This document shows positions 23,201 through 33,302 of a DNA stretch of 64,000 bases, piece after piece (within the stretch, counting starts at the first letter, position 1; the number at the start of each line of letters is the position of its first letter). The stretch is from Capillidium heterosporum (taxonomy: Eukaryota > Entomophthoromycota > Entomophthoromycetes > Entomophthorales > Capillidiaceae), in contig WBMQ01000008.1 of NCBI GenBank assembly GCA_016630905.1, positions 1,426,001 to 1,490,000 of the forward strand. Direction: 5' to 3'. A program made the position numbers and the translations under genes. The notes beneath the pieces were generated by a model. It did no database searches and had not been told where the DNA came from. It was given only the letters and a program-made list of their open reading frames with translations.

Positions 23201-24710
23201 ACAAAAATTTTCTGCTACAGATTTAAAGTTTTGAATAACACATTTAGAACCACTACCTTATTAGTCAAGTATTACAGAGTCTCCATATAGTAACGGGGGT
23301 TTCACATTGTTCATGCATTTTTGATAGTATTTCAATAGTGAAGATGAAAGGGTAAGGTAGAGTCGCTACGCATTTCGCATCTAACTTACCATCCAACTTA
23401 TACTCTAATCCCAAAATTTTGTATCTGAAACCTAAAGCAGTAGTTCTCGAACTTTTCGAGCTTATCCCATATACTTTTAGTATATACATGTCCCAAAAAC
23501 ATATGAATTAAGAAGTGCATCGACCCTATAGCTGAAATCAAAACATATGCCCTGACCTAAAGTCGAAGTTCACCTAAATATTAAAATTTAGGCTTTCGAT
23601 GCAAATTTAAAGTCCAAATTTACACATGATCCAGCTTCTGTCATTGAAATCCCAAGGACTGCAGCTAAAGTTTGTAGGCCGGGTCAACTTACCTCCTTGT
23701 AGGACCTCTGCACATTATATTTATTCCAAAATTAGCCAACCACATGTTAAATATTGCTCAAATCGTTAGAGTTCCACCTGAAACTTGGTATCTTCAAATC
23801 TCATGAAGCAACCTAACGACTATCACAAGATGTCCTAAAATGTTAGTTTCGCTAATATAAAGTTGAGTGGTATGCGCCATGCAGTTTCACTACGAGGCGT
23901 CGGTATGTCCTGCCCGCAGATAAAGCATTCAAAACCCAAAGCTTCGGTCTTAGGAGACTTATTAGTTACGCTAAGCCAAAGTCCTCAGTAGTTTCAAATT
24001 AAGAGGGTAAAAGGAGCATTATCTATACAATCAATACTATTAGTTCTTTGTCTTACCTCTTCTAATAATTTAGAACGATGCGATCCATCACTTTCCATCC
24101 CAAGTCAACTTGTTTAAACAAACATGGTGATCTTTTACAAGTTCAACTGTAAAGTCATATACAGCTTATCTGAACACAGTTTGTATCCTGTTTTAATGAA
24201 TCCCATCCAAATCAGGGGATCAATTTGAAAATGGCTTTTTAAATTGGCAAATGAAAGCCAAGTACTTTCTTGAAACTTTAAATTCATTGGATATGAAGGC
24301 ATCAATTCATATAAGACTGTTATGAATCGGTTGCCTCACCTAGCAAAGTTTCAAGCTCTAAAACAAAAACGTGCTTTGAAGCTTTGGCCGATATCTCTAA
24401 ATTGACAATGGTATATACATGGGCTTTCGAGTCGCCTCCAATATATGTGCTGCCAACTATACGTCCCATCCAAATTTCCAACCTATAAGATGGATTTCTT
24501 CCAAGTTGATGGAGGCTTTTAATTAGTGTAAAGATAGGGGTAGATCGCCACTAAAACTTAATATATGTTTCATACAGGCCCAAAGCTATAGGAAAACTAA
24601 GGTATATAAACCCTGGGGAAATATGGAAAATTATTATCAAATTATCCTTACAACAACCAATATACTAAATCACATTGACTGTGGAATAAGTACATCTAGC
24701 AAAATCCAAA
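20274..24710. other. Long AT-rich stretch in the palindrome spacer
   Basis: About 4.4 kb with no gene I can support; the frame at 23265-23489 lacks motifs. Only its right end has recognisable content: the upstream element GCTTTGAAGCTTTGGCCGA at 24373-24391, TATATAAA at 24603-24610 and the CACATTGACTGTG dyad at 24671-24683, all belonging to glycine-rich gene D. Confidence 0.5.
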
Positions 24711-25238
24711 ATGAAGTTCTTCGCCATCTCAACCTTTATCCTCTCCTTGACTTTGGTCACCAGTCGCCCTGAAGCTCAGACGTTCGGTTTACTCGGTGGT
24801 GGCAACGGCGGCGTCTACACTGGTGGTCTCGTTGGTTCCATCCTCGGCTCTCTGTTCGGCACCGGATACGGTGGCATTGGCGTAGGTTATGGTAACGGCA
24901 GCTTTGGCTTAATTGGCAACATCGTAGGCGCTATTTTCGGTAACGGCTGTAACAACGGTGGTATCTTAGGCGCCCTCTTCTTTGGCGCTCCAAACGATCC
25001 TCGTTGCTACCAGAACTACATTTTGATTTACAAGAAGGATCGTAACGGTAGCTGTAATGTTAACTACAACCCTAACGCTGGCGGTGGTTACGCCTACTTG
25101 CAAGTAACTGGTTTACCCAAGAACCAGTATTCTCCCGGCGGTATTTTACGTATCCGAGGCAAGCCTAGTTGCTTCAGTCAGAGTGGCCAGTACTACAGAA
25201 TTGATCCTGCTCAGCAGTACACCGTTTCCTACTTGTAG
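24711..25238 (+). CDS. Secreted glycine-rich protein D (single copy near the palindrome axis)
   Basis: Intronless, 175 residues. A signal peptide (about 1-18), then a spacer with PEAQTFGLLGG, then the family pattern GGLVGSILGSLFG, GYGGIGVGYGNG, GCNNGGILG, PNDPRCYQ, ILIYKKDRNG, GLPKNQYSPGG and a DPAQQYTVSYL end. It is closest to B in length and to A-C in organisation, but is outside the near-identical arms. The axis of the palindrome (about 25140) falls inside this gene. Same promoter plan as A-C (element at -338, TATA, dyad) and the same 3' motif. Function unknown; presumed extracellular. Confidence 0.88.
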   Translation: MKFFAISTFILSLTLVTSRPEAQTFGLLGGGNGGVYTGGLVGSILGSLFGTGYGGIGVGYGNGSFGLIGNIVGAIFGNGCNNGGILGALFFGAPNDPRCYQNYILIYKKDRNGSCNVNYNPNAGGGYAYLQVTGLPKNQYSPGGILRIRGKPSCFSQSGQYYRIDPAQQYTVSYL

Positions 25239-25287
25239 GTATAGCTTGATTGGAGCTATTTTTGTATACCTTTGTTGGGTTGGGTCG

Positions 25288-25305
25288 GGTATCTGGCACA
25301 ATAAA
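25288..25305 (+). terminator. Shared 3' motif / poly(A) signal of the glycine-rich genes
   Basis: GGTATCTGGCACAATAAA lies about 50 bp after the gene D stop. Near-identical motifs follow gene C (35324-35341 and inverted in the left arm), gene B (38039-38055, GGTATTTGTCACAATAAA) and gene A (40291-40307, less alike). The AATAAA end is a canonical polyadenylation signal; the conserved bases before it are unexplained. Confidence 0.5.
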
Positions 25306-25539
25306 TTTATCTTATAAAAGGTGACAAGTAATTGGATTTTATATATGATTTTTACTTATAATAACTGCTTTTATATGATTTAACTTTCAGTTTTTACAAT
25401 TACACTAAGATATTATCTGTATCTTCAATAATCAAATTTCCTACACACAGCTTTGATCCTCATCACTTTTTACGATTTGTTGGTCTCACTCAAAATGTCG
25501 ACTTACAAACGATAAAGGTAACGAAGAAGCCTAGTCCAA

Positions 25540-25740
25540 TAATTTCTTGGGTGCTATATTGAGCTAAAAGTTACAATGATAGACATAAGTTACAGGAATT
25601 AGAATGGTAGACTTATCTGTAGTGATGAGTTAGGTATCATCCTCTGTAAAGGTAGCGATTCCAGATACCACCCTAATTGTATCGCCATCTACAAAAAGTA
25701 TAGTAAGGGTACCTATAATGTAACTTTGAGGTAAAGTAGT
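25540..25740 (+). pseudogene. Relic of a glycine-rich family gene
   Basis: About 300 bp downstream of gene D the forward strand encodes LGA-like and GIILCKG-like pieces followed by SDSRYHPNCIAIYKKYSKGT and a YNVTL stretch, matching the family's GGILGALFFG, NDPRCYQ, IYKKDRNG and NV(T/N)L segments. There is no signal peptide and stops interrupt the frame, so this is a decayed tandem duplicate of gene D. Confidence 0.6.
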
Positions 25741-26519
25741 GAGAAAAATATTTTTTGGAAATCATTAATCTGGCCTACTATTGAGGATATGTATATTAGT
25801 TTGGGTTTACTGGATAACATCGTAGAAGTATAAACCGGGTTTAAAATATAGGATGTAAAGGTATAACAGATGGGTAGAATTGACATAAATGTAGAATCGA
25901 AAATGGTTTGTAGGTGTGTAGGTCAATTTACGCTATAAATTGCAGTAGATGTACCACTTTGATTACAAAGTGTCAAAAGGATGGTACTTTCATCTTTCCT
26001 AGCTAAATAGGTTCGAATCAGAGTTTAATGATAGAAATAAAACTGTGGATTCGTACTAGTAGATGTCGAAAACAAGAGAAAAGCATTTTTAATATAATAT
26101 GTAGTTGGATATCAGCAACATACTTGAATAGATGGAGTGCTTTTTTACTATTTATTTTTCGAATTCCTTATCGATCCTGGCACAGGGAATTACTTATGGG
26201 ATGGCTTTATATCATCAATTTATAGAAAACCTAATCACTATTTTTAGTTTTATTCGAATAGTTAAAATCAATCACTTTACCTTACAAGTTAAAGTATAAC
26301 ATCTATATTTCACTTAGACTCTTACTCGTACGTAGCATTTCCAAATTTATATCGATCAGTAAAGCAGATACTATTATCAGTACTTAGTTACAGACAGTCT
26401 GTTAACAGTTTAAATATATAGTACATATATCCTTGCAAATGTACTTCAAAAGCTATAAATTAAAAAACTTAATATATAATTCTTTACTCCTATTGAAATC
26501 CTCCAAACTTCCCATAAAT
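25741..26519. other. AT-rich spacer
   Basis: About 0.8 kb without a supportable gene; the 65-residue frame at 26028-26225 shows no motifs. Confidence 0.4.
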
Positions 26520-27588
26520 TTAAAAGTCAAGGGCATTCATACCAGCATTATTATAGTATAGACCTTTAACCTTTACCTCCTTGACCAAACTATGGATCTG
26601 TTGATATTTTTCAGTAATAGTTATATTAGCGGAAGTGATGTTCTCTTCGAAATAGTACATATGCTTAGTACCAGGAATGGAGATGAAGTTGTCGCCCTAA
26701 ATAATAAATATAAGCATGTGGAGCAAAAATGAGCGATTTACCTGCGCAAGCATCCTGCTGAAGCAGAGTCGGGAAGCAGCTGAGTTCTTTAACTTGGCTA
26801 ACTTCCTTCAACTTGTGCACGAACCTCATGTTGTGGTCCAAATTCCCTGCCTGTAGCTTAGGTTGATTGATAATTCTATAGTCATTGGAACTCAGGTTTC
26901 CAGTTAAGAAGTCATTATCTAAATGTGAGTAAGTGATAATTACAACTTCAAGTTCATAACAGGTTTCTAAAAGACTTTTTGTTTCGATAAAGATATCCCA
27001 AGGGTTGTATTTCATCTAGAAAGTAACCATAGTGTGTGTCTTGTAAGAGCAGCACAGTGTTTCAACGTTGCACTCCGATAGCTCTAGATACTGAACTAAT
27101 TCAACCATAGAACCAACTGTCTCCTCGATTTGGATTTTAAGATCATCACAGTGTTGGTAGTACAGGTCACTAATCTCAATATGTAGGTGATCTAGACTTG
27201 CCTGGAAACTCTTGAGCACATAATCCCTGCCACCACACACCAAAAACCGATTGATCTCTAAGCTGATTACTTAAGCAAACTTGATACACAACAATTTTAG
27301 TATATTGTTCTTTTAAGACTTTGAATGATAAAATTTCGTTTGTGTCAATCTCGTACATGTCCTAGAAAATACAGCAATATGATTTTTCTGAGTTGACTAA
27401 CTTGCGGTTGTATCTCGGAAGACACGCTCTAGATTTAGAGTTTTGTGTAGTACTTTTAAACCTTTTGCTTCGTCAGCGAGTTCATAAGCTGCACCCATAT
27501 TCTTAAACTCTAGTCCTATACAGAGGACTTGAGGACCATATCTATCTAGCTGTTGTGTCTTTAATAGATTTTGTTTAGCTGGTGCCAT
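26520..27588 (-). pseudogene. Decayed aldo-keto reductase copy
   Basis: The reverse strand follows the whole three-exon reductase: an exon 1 start (27588, MAPAKQNLLKTQQL), a middle part with YYQHCDDLKI and a NPWDIFIETKSLLE stretch, and a last exon ending NNAGMNALDF at 26520. It has at least one frameshift near 27240, an in-frame stop near 27015 and many replaced conserved residues (for example GLGCMGM is changed and the DIYG loop is altered). It is more diverged than the copy at 28468-29575 and lies next to it in the same orientation, so an older tandem duplicate is likely. Confidence 0.85.
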
Positions 27589-28467
27589 ATTTTTAAACTC
27601 TTGGTTGGTTTCGAATGGTTCGGTTTAGGGTATCTATAAGGTTATATGAAACATGACGCTTACTGATTCAAGCTTTTAGATCGAATATATTAGTAAGGTT
27701 GAAGTTTGAGCTGTTCTTTGGATATGGATCGAAGTTGTGGGTATGACATATAAGTATCAAATGTAGTTTGTGTTTAGTTGAGTTACTAATTATACAAATG
27801 GAAGTTATATACTTTTAAAAAAACTAAAAATGTGAAAGCTATGAGCTACAATCCGAGTTTTTGGTGGCATATATTTATCGACCTTCCTTCTAATTAAATC
27901 CACTACCTTTGAATTTCAGTCTAGACCTATATCTATAATTGTGAGCTAAGATCTATTTTAACAACTATTGGAGTATTGCCTTAAATCCAAGTATAGTAAA
28001 TGAAGTATTTTTATATAGCCAGATTTTGCTTACTATATTAAAAGCTGTAACTATATATAGTTGAAAATGTTGGCAGGCTATCTTTGGAAATTGAATTTGT
28101 AGTACTGAATGAATGCTATATTTATTTATTTTCTAGGAAAATCCCATCAGGCATTTGAAAATACTATTTGCACATTGTTATCTGGGTGAAAATGGCATAT
28201 CTAACTCCCGTTGAATAGTTTAGTTCCAACCCTTTATTCTATAAATAATAGTGGCCTAATATTCACTTGGACTTCTCACCTATCGACAGTATGTTTAATT
28301 TGATACTTGTCAATGATATAGGAACAATTCATTCGTTTTTATCTTTACAAATATATGTTTACAAAAAATATCGCTTATAAAAAGTAAATGGATTAAAAAT
28401 AACATGGATTAAAGCTAGTGATTCAACTACTTTACTATTACTAACGTTGGATAAGACTATTAAAATC
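27589..28467. other. AT-rich spacer between reductase copies
   Basis: About 0.9 kb, very AT-rich, upstream of the decayed copy and downstream of the frameshifted copy. No gene or repeat recognised. Confidence 0.4.
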
Positions 28468-29575
28468 TTAAAGGTTGACTGAACGCATAGCAAAGCTGGT
28501 GTAACGGTCTCCCTTGATATCAGCCTCCTCGACCAAGCTACGGATCTGTTTATCTTCTTCCTTGGTAAAAGTAATATTTGCAGAAGCAATGTTCTCTTCG
28601 AGGTAATGCAGTCGCTTGGTACCAGGAATGGGGATGAAGTCCTCGCCCTAAACAATAAATATCAACGCCTGAGCCAAAAAATATATAAAGTTACCTGCGA
28701 AAGTACCCAGCTGAGACAAAGTTGAGAAGCTTTGACGTCCTTGGACTGAGCTAGTTCAGTCAGCTTATTGACGAGCTTCGTGTTGTGGTCCAAGTTCTCA
28801 GCAATCATCTTAGGCTGGCTGGTGATACGGTAGTCGTCGGAAGTTAGCTTGGTGACATCCACCTTACCGGTTAGGAACCCACGGCCTAAGGGCGAGTAGG
28901 CGACGATAGCGACCCCAAGTTCACGACAAGCTTCTAGTAGACCATCTGTTTCGATAAAAGTCTCCCAAGGGCTGTACTCGACCTGGACGGCTGCAATGGG
29001 GTGTACTTTGTAGGCGCGGCGCAACGTTTCAGCACTGCACTCTGACAGTCCTAGGTACCTTACCTTGCCCTGCTGTACGAGTTCAGCCATAGCACCAACT
29101 GTCTCTTCTATAGGTACGGTAGGATCGACGCGATGCTGGTAGTACAAATCGATAGTTTTCGATACCTAGTCGGTCTAGACTAGCTTGGCAGGCTTGGAGT
29201 ACGTAATCGCGCTCCCCACGCACCTTGGGCTGGTTGGTTTCCATGTCGTAATAGATGGCGAACTTGGTACACAAAAAGATCTCATCACGTCGCTCCTTCA
29301 AAACTTTAGAAAGCAATTTTTCGTTGGCACCAACTCCATAGATATCCTATTGACAATAAAGTTAGTTTACCTTCAAATCTTAAAATTCTTACGGCGGTAT
29401 CCCAGAAGGTACATCCCAAATCTAGAGCTCGATGGAGTACCTTTAAACTCTCTTCTTCATCAGCTGGTCCGTAAGCTGCACTCATACCCATACACCCTAA
29501 TCCTAGGCAAGAGACTTGGGGTCCATTCTTACCTAACTGTCGAGTTTTCAATAAAGTTTGTTTTAATGCTGCCAT
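28468..29575 (-). pseudogene. Aldo-keto reductase copy with a single-base frameshift
   Basis: Three exons on the reverse strand, 29575-29393, 29346-28695 and 28647-28468, match the intact gene at 19168-20273 closely throughout, including Asp59, Tyr64, Lys89 and the YYQHR histidine. Exon 2 carries one extra A (T-run 29156-29159 on the plus strand), so the frame breaks right before YYQHR. Translation would stop about 80 codons early in exon 2. All splice sites are intact and the rest of the reading frame is open, so either the inactivation is very recent or the base is a sequence error. Upstream it keeps TATAAAAG (29631-29624) and a CGG-N12-CCG site. Confidence 0.85.
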
Positions 29576-30348
29576 CTTTTAAATTTTCCAAGTTTGATAA
29601 AGCTCAAATGGTTGAGTCCTGAGACTTTTATATTGTGAAATGTGGCTGGTGACGTACTCGATTAAAACTCCAATCTAACCGATTAGCAAATAATATATAT
29701 TCTTTTAGTTAGTGATTGGACAAAAGTTGGTTACTATATTAGGAATTAAAACGTAAATTGAGTATTAGTCTTTTTATAGGAGGCCGAATCGGAGTTCCAA
29801 ATTACCGAGATGGGTTATTATATACAGCGAGCTAAAGTTAAGGTTTTATAGACAGGAGGCTATAAGTCCGATATACTTACTAAAATGCTAAGTTTTAACA
29901 TATATTTGATAAAGTATATTTTCTAATTAGTCGATTATATCGCTATACTAAGTGTACTACTCCTTGTAAACTCTAGTCTATTGATACTTATAGTAAAATT
30001 TGAATGATAATTACAATAATCATAAGAGTAAAGCTGCAGCTTGTATGCGTAACGGACGCCATCTCTATTGGTTTATAAATTGGATCTTTGGTCAGATGCA
30101 CTATACATTTAGGTGTACAGGTAGGTATATGTATTACTTGATAATAAAAAACTATGCTTTATTTAGCAGATAATACGTCTATTTCCACAAACCAGAGAGT
30201 CTATTACATAGTTAATTTGGAGTTTTATAAATCTATTACAGTGCAAAAAATATTTGTATAGAAGCCATCCTCACTATATGCATAAAATTTTATTACCTGA
30301 AATCGAATCACTGGTCTCCACTCTTGGAAATTCGGGCTTATAAAGCTA
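29576..30348. promoter_or_regulatory. Upstream region of the frameshifted reductase copy
   Basis: About 0.8 kb. CGG-N12-CCG at 29790-29807 mirrors the site upstream of the left reductase gene but lies about 100 bp further from the start codon. TATAAAAG at 29624-29631 on the reverse strand. The rest is AT-rich and holds the 3' flank of the trypsin gene. Confidence 0.5.
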
Positions 30349-31146
30349 TTAGATATTGACCTGAATCCAGTCAAAGAACTTGCTGACCTTGGTGTAAACC
30401 CCTACAAAATCAGGGTCGGCACAACCGACTCCCCAGCTTACTATGCCGACCAAATAATAGTTCTTGCTGTCACTTGTATAGAACAATGGACCTCCTGAGT
30501 CGCTTTGACAGGTATCTTTACCCCCTTCCAAGTACCCAGCACAGAACTGAATATCAGGCTGAACGACTTGTCCAATATTGCTGTAGTTATTTACACAGGT
30601 GTCTATGTTGACGATAGGAACCTTCAGCTGCAGCAAAACATTGGAAAAGTCACCGCCCGAACTAGTGGCACCCCATCCAACCACATTTAAGTTCAAGTTG
30701 GTTTTAGAGCTTAAGCCGTAGGTATCCAAGTAGATCAAAGGTTTAGTATTGGTAAAGTTGTTGTCCAGTTTGAAGATGGCGATGTCATTGGCGTTTCCCA
30801 GCCCATAGTCAGGATGTACAATTATTTTACGAACCTTGAAACTTTTCCCATTCTCTTCCTTTGACGTCTTGGAAAGGTCGTGCCGGTGGACTAGGACTAA
30901 ATATTTAGATTTGTCTTCCTGGGCGCAGTGAGCAGCTGTAATTACGACGTTATCCTTGTAGTAAGTTCCACCACAGTGCGTTACGTTGTTTAACCTTATA
31001 TTAACGACAAAGGGGTACTTGAATTTGGGGCTAACTTCATTACCGCCTACTACATCCACCTGTTGGGGGGCCCTTCTAATTAGGTGGGTGCTCAAAGTGA
31101 ATGCAGTCAACTGGAGGAGTGCTATCAAACTAGCAAATTTGATCAT
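30349..31146 (-). CDS. Secreted trypsin-like serine protease (S1A)
   Basis: Intronless, 265 residues. Signal peptide (about 1-19), short propeptide ending before the activation site VVGG (32-35), and the catalytic triad His73 (AAHC), Asp121 (DIAIF) and Ser217 (DSGGP). Asp211, six residues before Ser217, is the S1-pocket residue that gives trypsin specificity for Lys/Arg, and the SWGVGC loop (237-242) fits. Cysteines fit the usual S1A disulphides. The residue before the DSGGP motif is Ser215 instead of the near-invariant Gly of the oxyanion hole. It should be an extracellular endopeptidase. It interrupts the symmetry of the palindrome: no left counterpart exists. Confidence 0.93.
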   Translation of the reverse strand: MIKFASLIALLQLTAFTLSTHLIRRAPQQVDVVGGNEVSPKFKYPFVVNIRLNNVTHCGGTYYKDNVVITAAHCAQEDKSKYLVLVHRHDLSKTSKEENGKSFKVRKIIVHPDYGLGNANDIAIFKLDNNFTNTKPLIYLDTYGLSSKTNLNLNVVGWGATSSGGDFSNVLLQLKVPIVNIDTCVNNYSNIGQVVQPDIQFCAGYLEGGKDTCQSDSGGPLFYTSDSKNYYLVGIVSWGVGCADPDFVGVYTKVSKFFDWIQVNI

Positions 31147-32568
31147 CTTCTTGAAAGGTGTTATTAAGTAAGTATAAATTTATAAATTGATTGTTTAAGC
31201 TTATAAATTTATAAATTGATGGTACTCTAGACTTAGTATATATATACGTGTACATATCGATGCATTACCAATCGTAAAGCTAATGGATTTGAAGTTGCTT
31301 TACAATGGGCTTATTTCTACCACCCCATACCATCTCTCGAATTGTATATACCATTATGCTGTTCGGTAAAGCTATATTTAGAATCGGATATATAAAATCT
31401 ACACCCTTTACACTTTTAATGGAAATGCACATTTAGCCATAAATTTCCACAATTGTTTCCATTAAATTTCATATACATTGCCAGCCCAAAAAATCTTTTC
31501 GTCATTTTTGTAAAAGTTTATATGTAGGTATCTCACTTTACTTAAAGTTGAAATATACGGGCGTAATTAAATACTTATACAGATATTCTATAGAAACCAA
31601 GTTTCTTCAAGGCACATTTCTCAAATAATATCTTTGAATAAAGCTATAAGAGGATATGCTCAAACAACAGCATTTTTAACGATATTTCTTAGTCAATAAT
31701 ATACGATGTTTACTCCAACTTTTTAAATGCTTGTCTTGTAAAGAAATTATGAAGGTTATAATACTGCTAATGTTTGAACATTTCTCTCCATAGGCTACTT
31801 TTGAGCCAGCATTTTGATGTGAATGTGATTTATGTTAGAAATAGATATAAAAACTGTTGCTAGATCAACCACAGCATTCATAAAATGTGGGTAGTTTCTT
31901 AACTAAAGTAATGAAGCATCGCTACCCACTAAGTAGACTATCATTTAATGAATATTCGAAGCTAGCATGGCAAAAAATTGCACGTTGTCCAACTTATAGT
32001 CAAGTATATTTTAATCTAATAAACTAGACGTTACATACCCTTTACCGTAGCTATATAATACAAAGAGTAGTGAAAATTAGTATTTACCTTATAAATCTCC
32101 AACATTCTTTTCCAACGGTAGCATACTAACCTTTTGCTCAATATAAAGGCAGAAAAGCTCGAAAATCCAGATATAGTACTGTGGGTACATCTTATAATTG
32201 TAAGAAAGACTATCTTGAGCCCAAACTGAAGTAAAGGTATTTAACCCAAGAAGCAAACATAAACTTTTATTCTAAACGCTACCTTACAAAATATACAAAA
32301 AGTACATAAGAAACCGTACTGCTCTTCAAAAACTGTGAAGCTTCAAACCTACGCTTCAATGCTTTTCCTCTTCAAACTTTACCAAAAAAATCCAGAGCCG
32401 AGATTTAAGGAGACGATCATAAAGGAGGGTGGTATTGCTACAGACTGGAGATCTCGTTTAGGATCATTTATCTTTTTTCATAAAACTTTTTATGAAGAAT
32501 TGATATTAATAGTCATATAGAATTAAAGCTTTATTGTAAATTCTGATATGTATATTGAGTAAATGAAG
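31147..32568. promoter_or_regulatory. Trypsin promoter region and AT-rich spacer
   Basis: About 1.4 kb. A 19-bp direct repeat, TATAAATTTATAAATTGAT, at 31173-31191 and 31202-31220 lies 27-74 bp upstream of the trypsin ATG and includes TATA-like sequence. The remainder is AT-rich; the frame at 32335-32520 shows no motifs. Confidence 0.45.
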
Positions 32569-33302
32569 TTAGCGTAAGGTGAAGGATATATTTCCAGAGT
32601 CATCAATATGCTTTTTAAGTGACCTTCGCCTCGCGTTGATGAACCAATAACTAAGCTGGCGAGGTGAGATTCCAGCATTGTCAACCAGCATTTTTTTCTC
32701 ATTCTCATTAGGATAGGGGTACTTGGAGTTGGCCCTAAGCCAAGCTTTGAGCAGCTTGGTAGCTTTGGGCGGTAGACTTTTCCTAGGGTTCCAGTTGAGA
32801 TCCCAACTATAATTGGGTGATGATTTGATGTCCACTGAGGTGTGATTTGGTTTTTTGGTACAATGTTCTCGCTTTGATGTGGAGTCGGAATGGCAGCTGT
32901 AGCTGCTTAACTCAGTGAAAGATTTCGAATCGGAATTCAAATCGGCACTTTGGCTTTCCTTTTCAGAACTTAGGGTATCAGTAGCTGTAGGTGATTGAGA
33001 CTGGAGTAGGAACTGGAGCTGATATTGAGGTTGAGTCGAAAGGCTCCATACAAGGATTTTTCACATTTAGAGCTGGCATTTGCGTTATCCCATATAAAGT
33101 ATAATTTTTGATAGTAGCTGCAGTTGCTACTCTCCAATTCAGAGCTTAGGGGATCTGTAGTTGTAAATGATTGGGATTGATGTTGGGATTGAGTTTGAAG
33201 AACTCTATGCAAGGGCTTTTCACATTTGGAGCTAGCGTTGGTGTTGTCCCATATGAAGTATACGTTTTTCAAGTGAGTATCAAGCATACTAGTATTATTC
33301 AT
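32569..33302 (-). pseudogene. TALE homeodomain gene, right copy, apparently frameshifted
   Basis: Inverted paralogue of the gene at 17097-17636. The homologous Met is at 33287; an in-frame ATG five codons earlier (33302) is possible. The C-terminal half (32569-32940) has an intact TALE homeodomain with PYP loop and WFINARRR helix and the same SFTLR ending. The N-terminal half contains a tandem duplication of about 160 bp: the YFIWDN(T/A)NASSKCEK motif occurs twice (near 33217-33262 and 33057-33102). Between the second motif and the homeodomain the frame shifts by one base near 33030-33045. A spliced form from a GTATGG donor could in principle bypass the shift, but its left paralogue has no intron, so I favour a damaged gene. 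Confidence 0.7.

Noticed and set aside
33010-33055. 51-bp intron (GTATGG...CTCCAG) in the right homeodomain gene
   Set aside because: Its length is a multiple of three, so removing it does not correct the frame.
16950-33302. Fungal mating-type locus
   Set aside because: Only homeodomain genes are present; there is no HMG-box gene, pheromone or receptor gene, and the two homeodomain genes are paralogues of one another rather than unlike partners.
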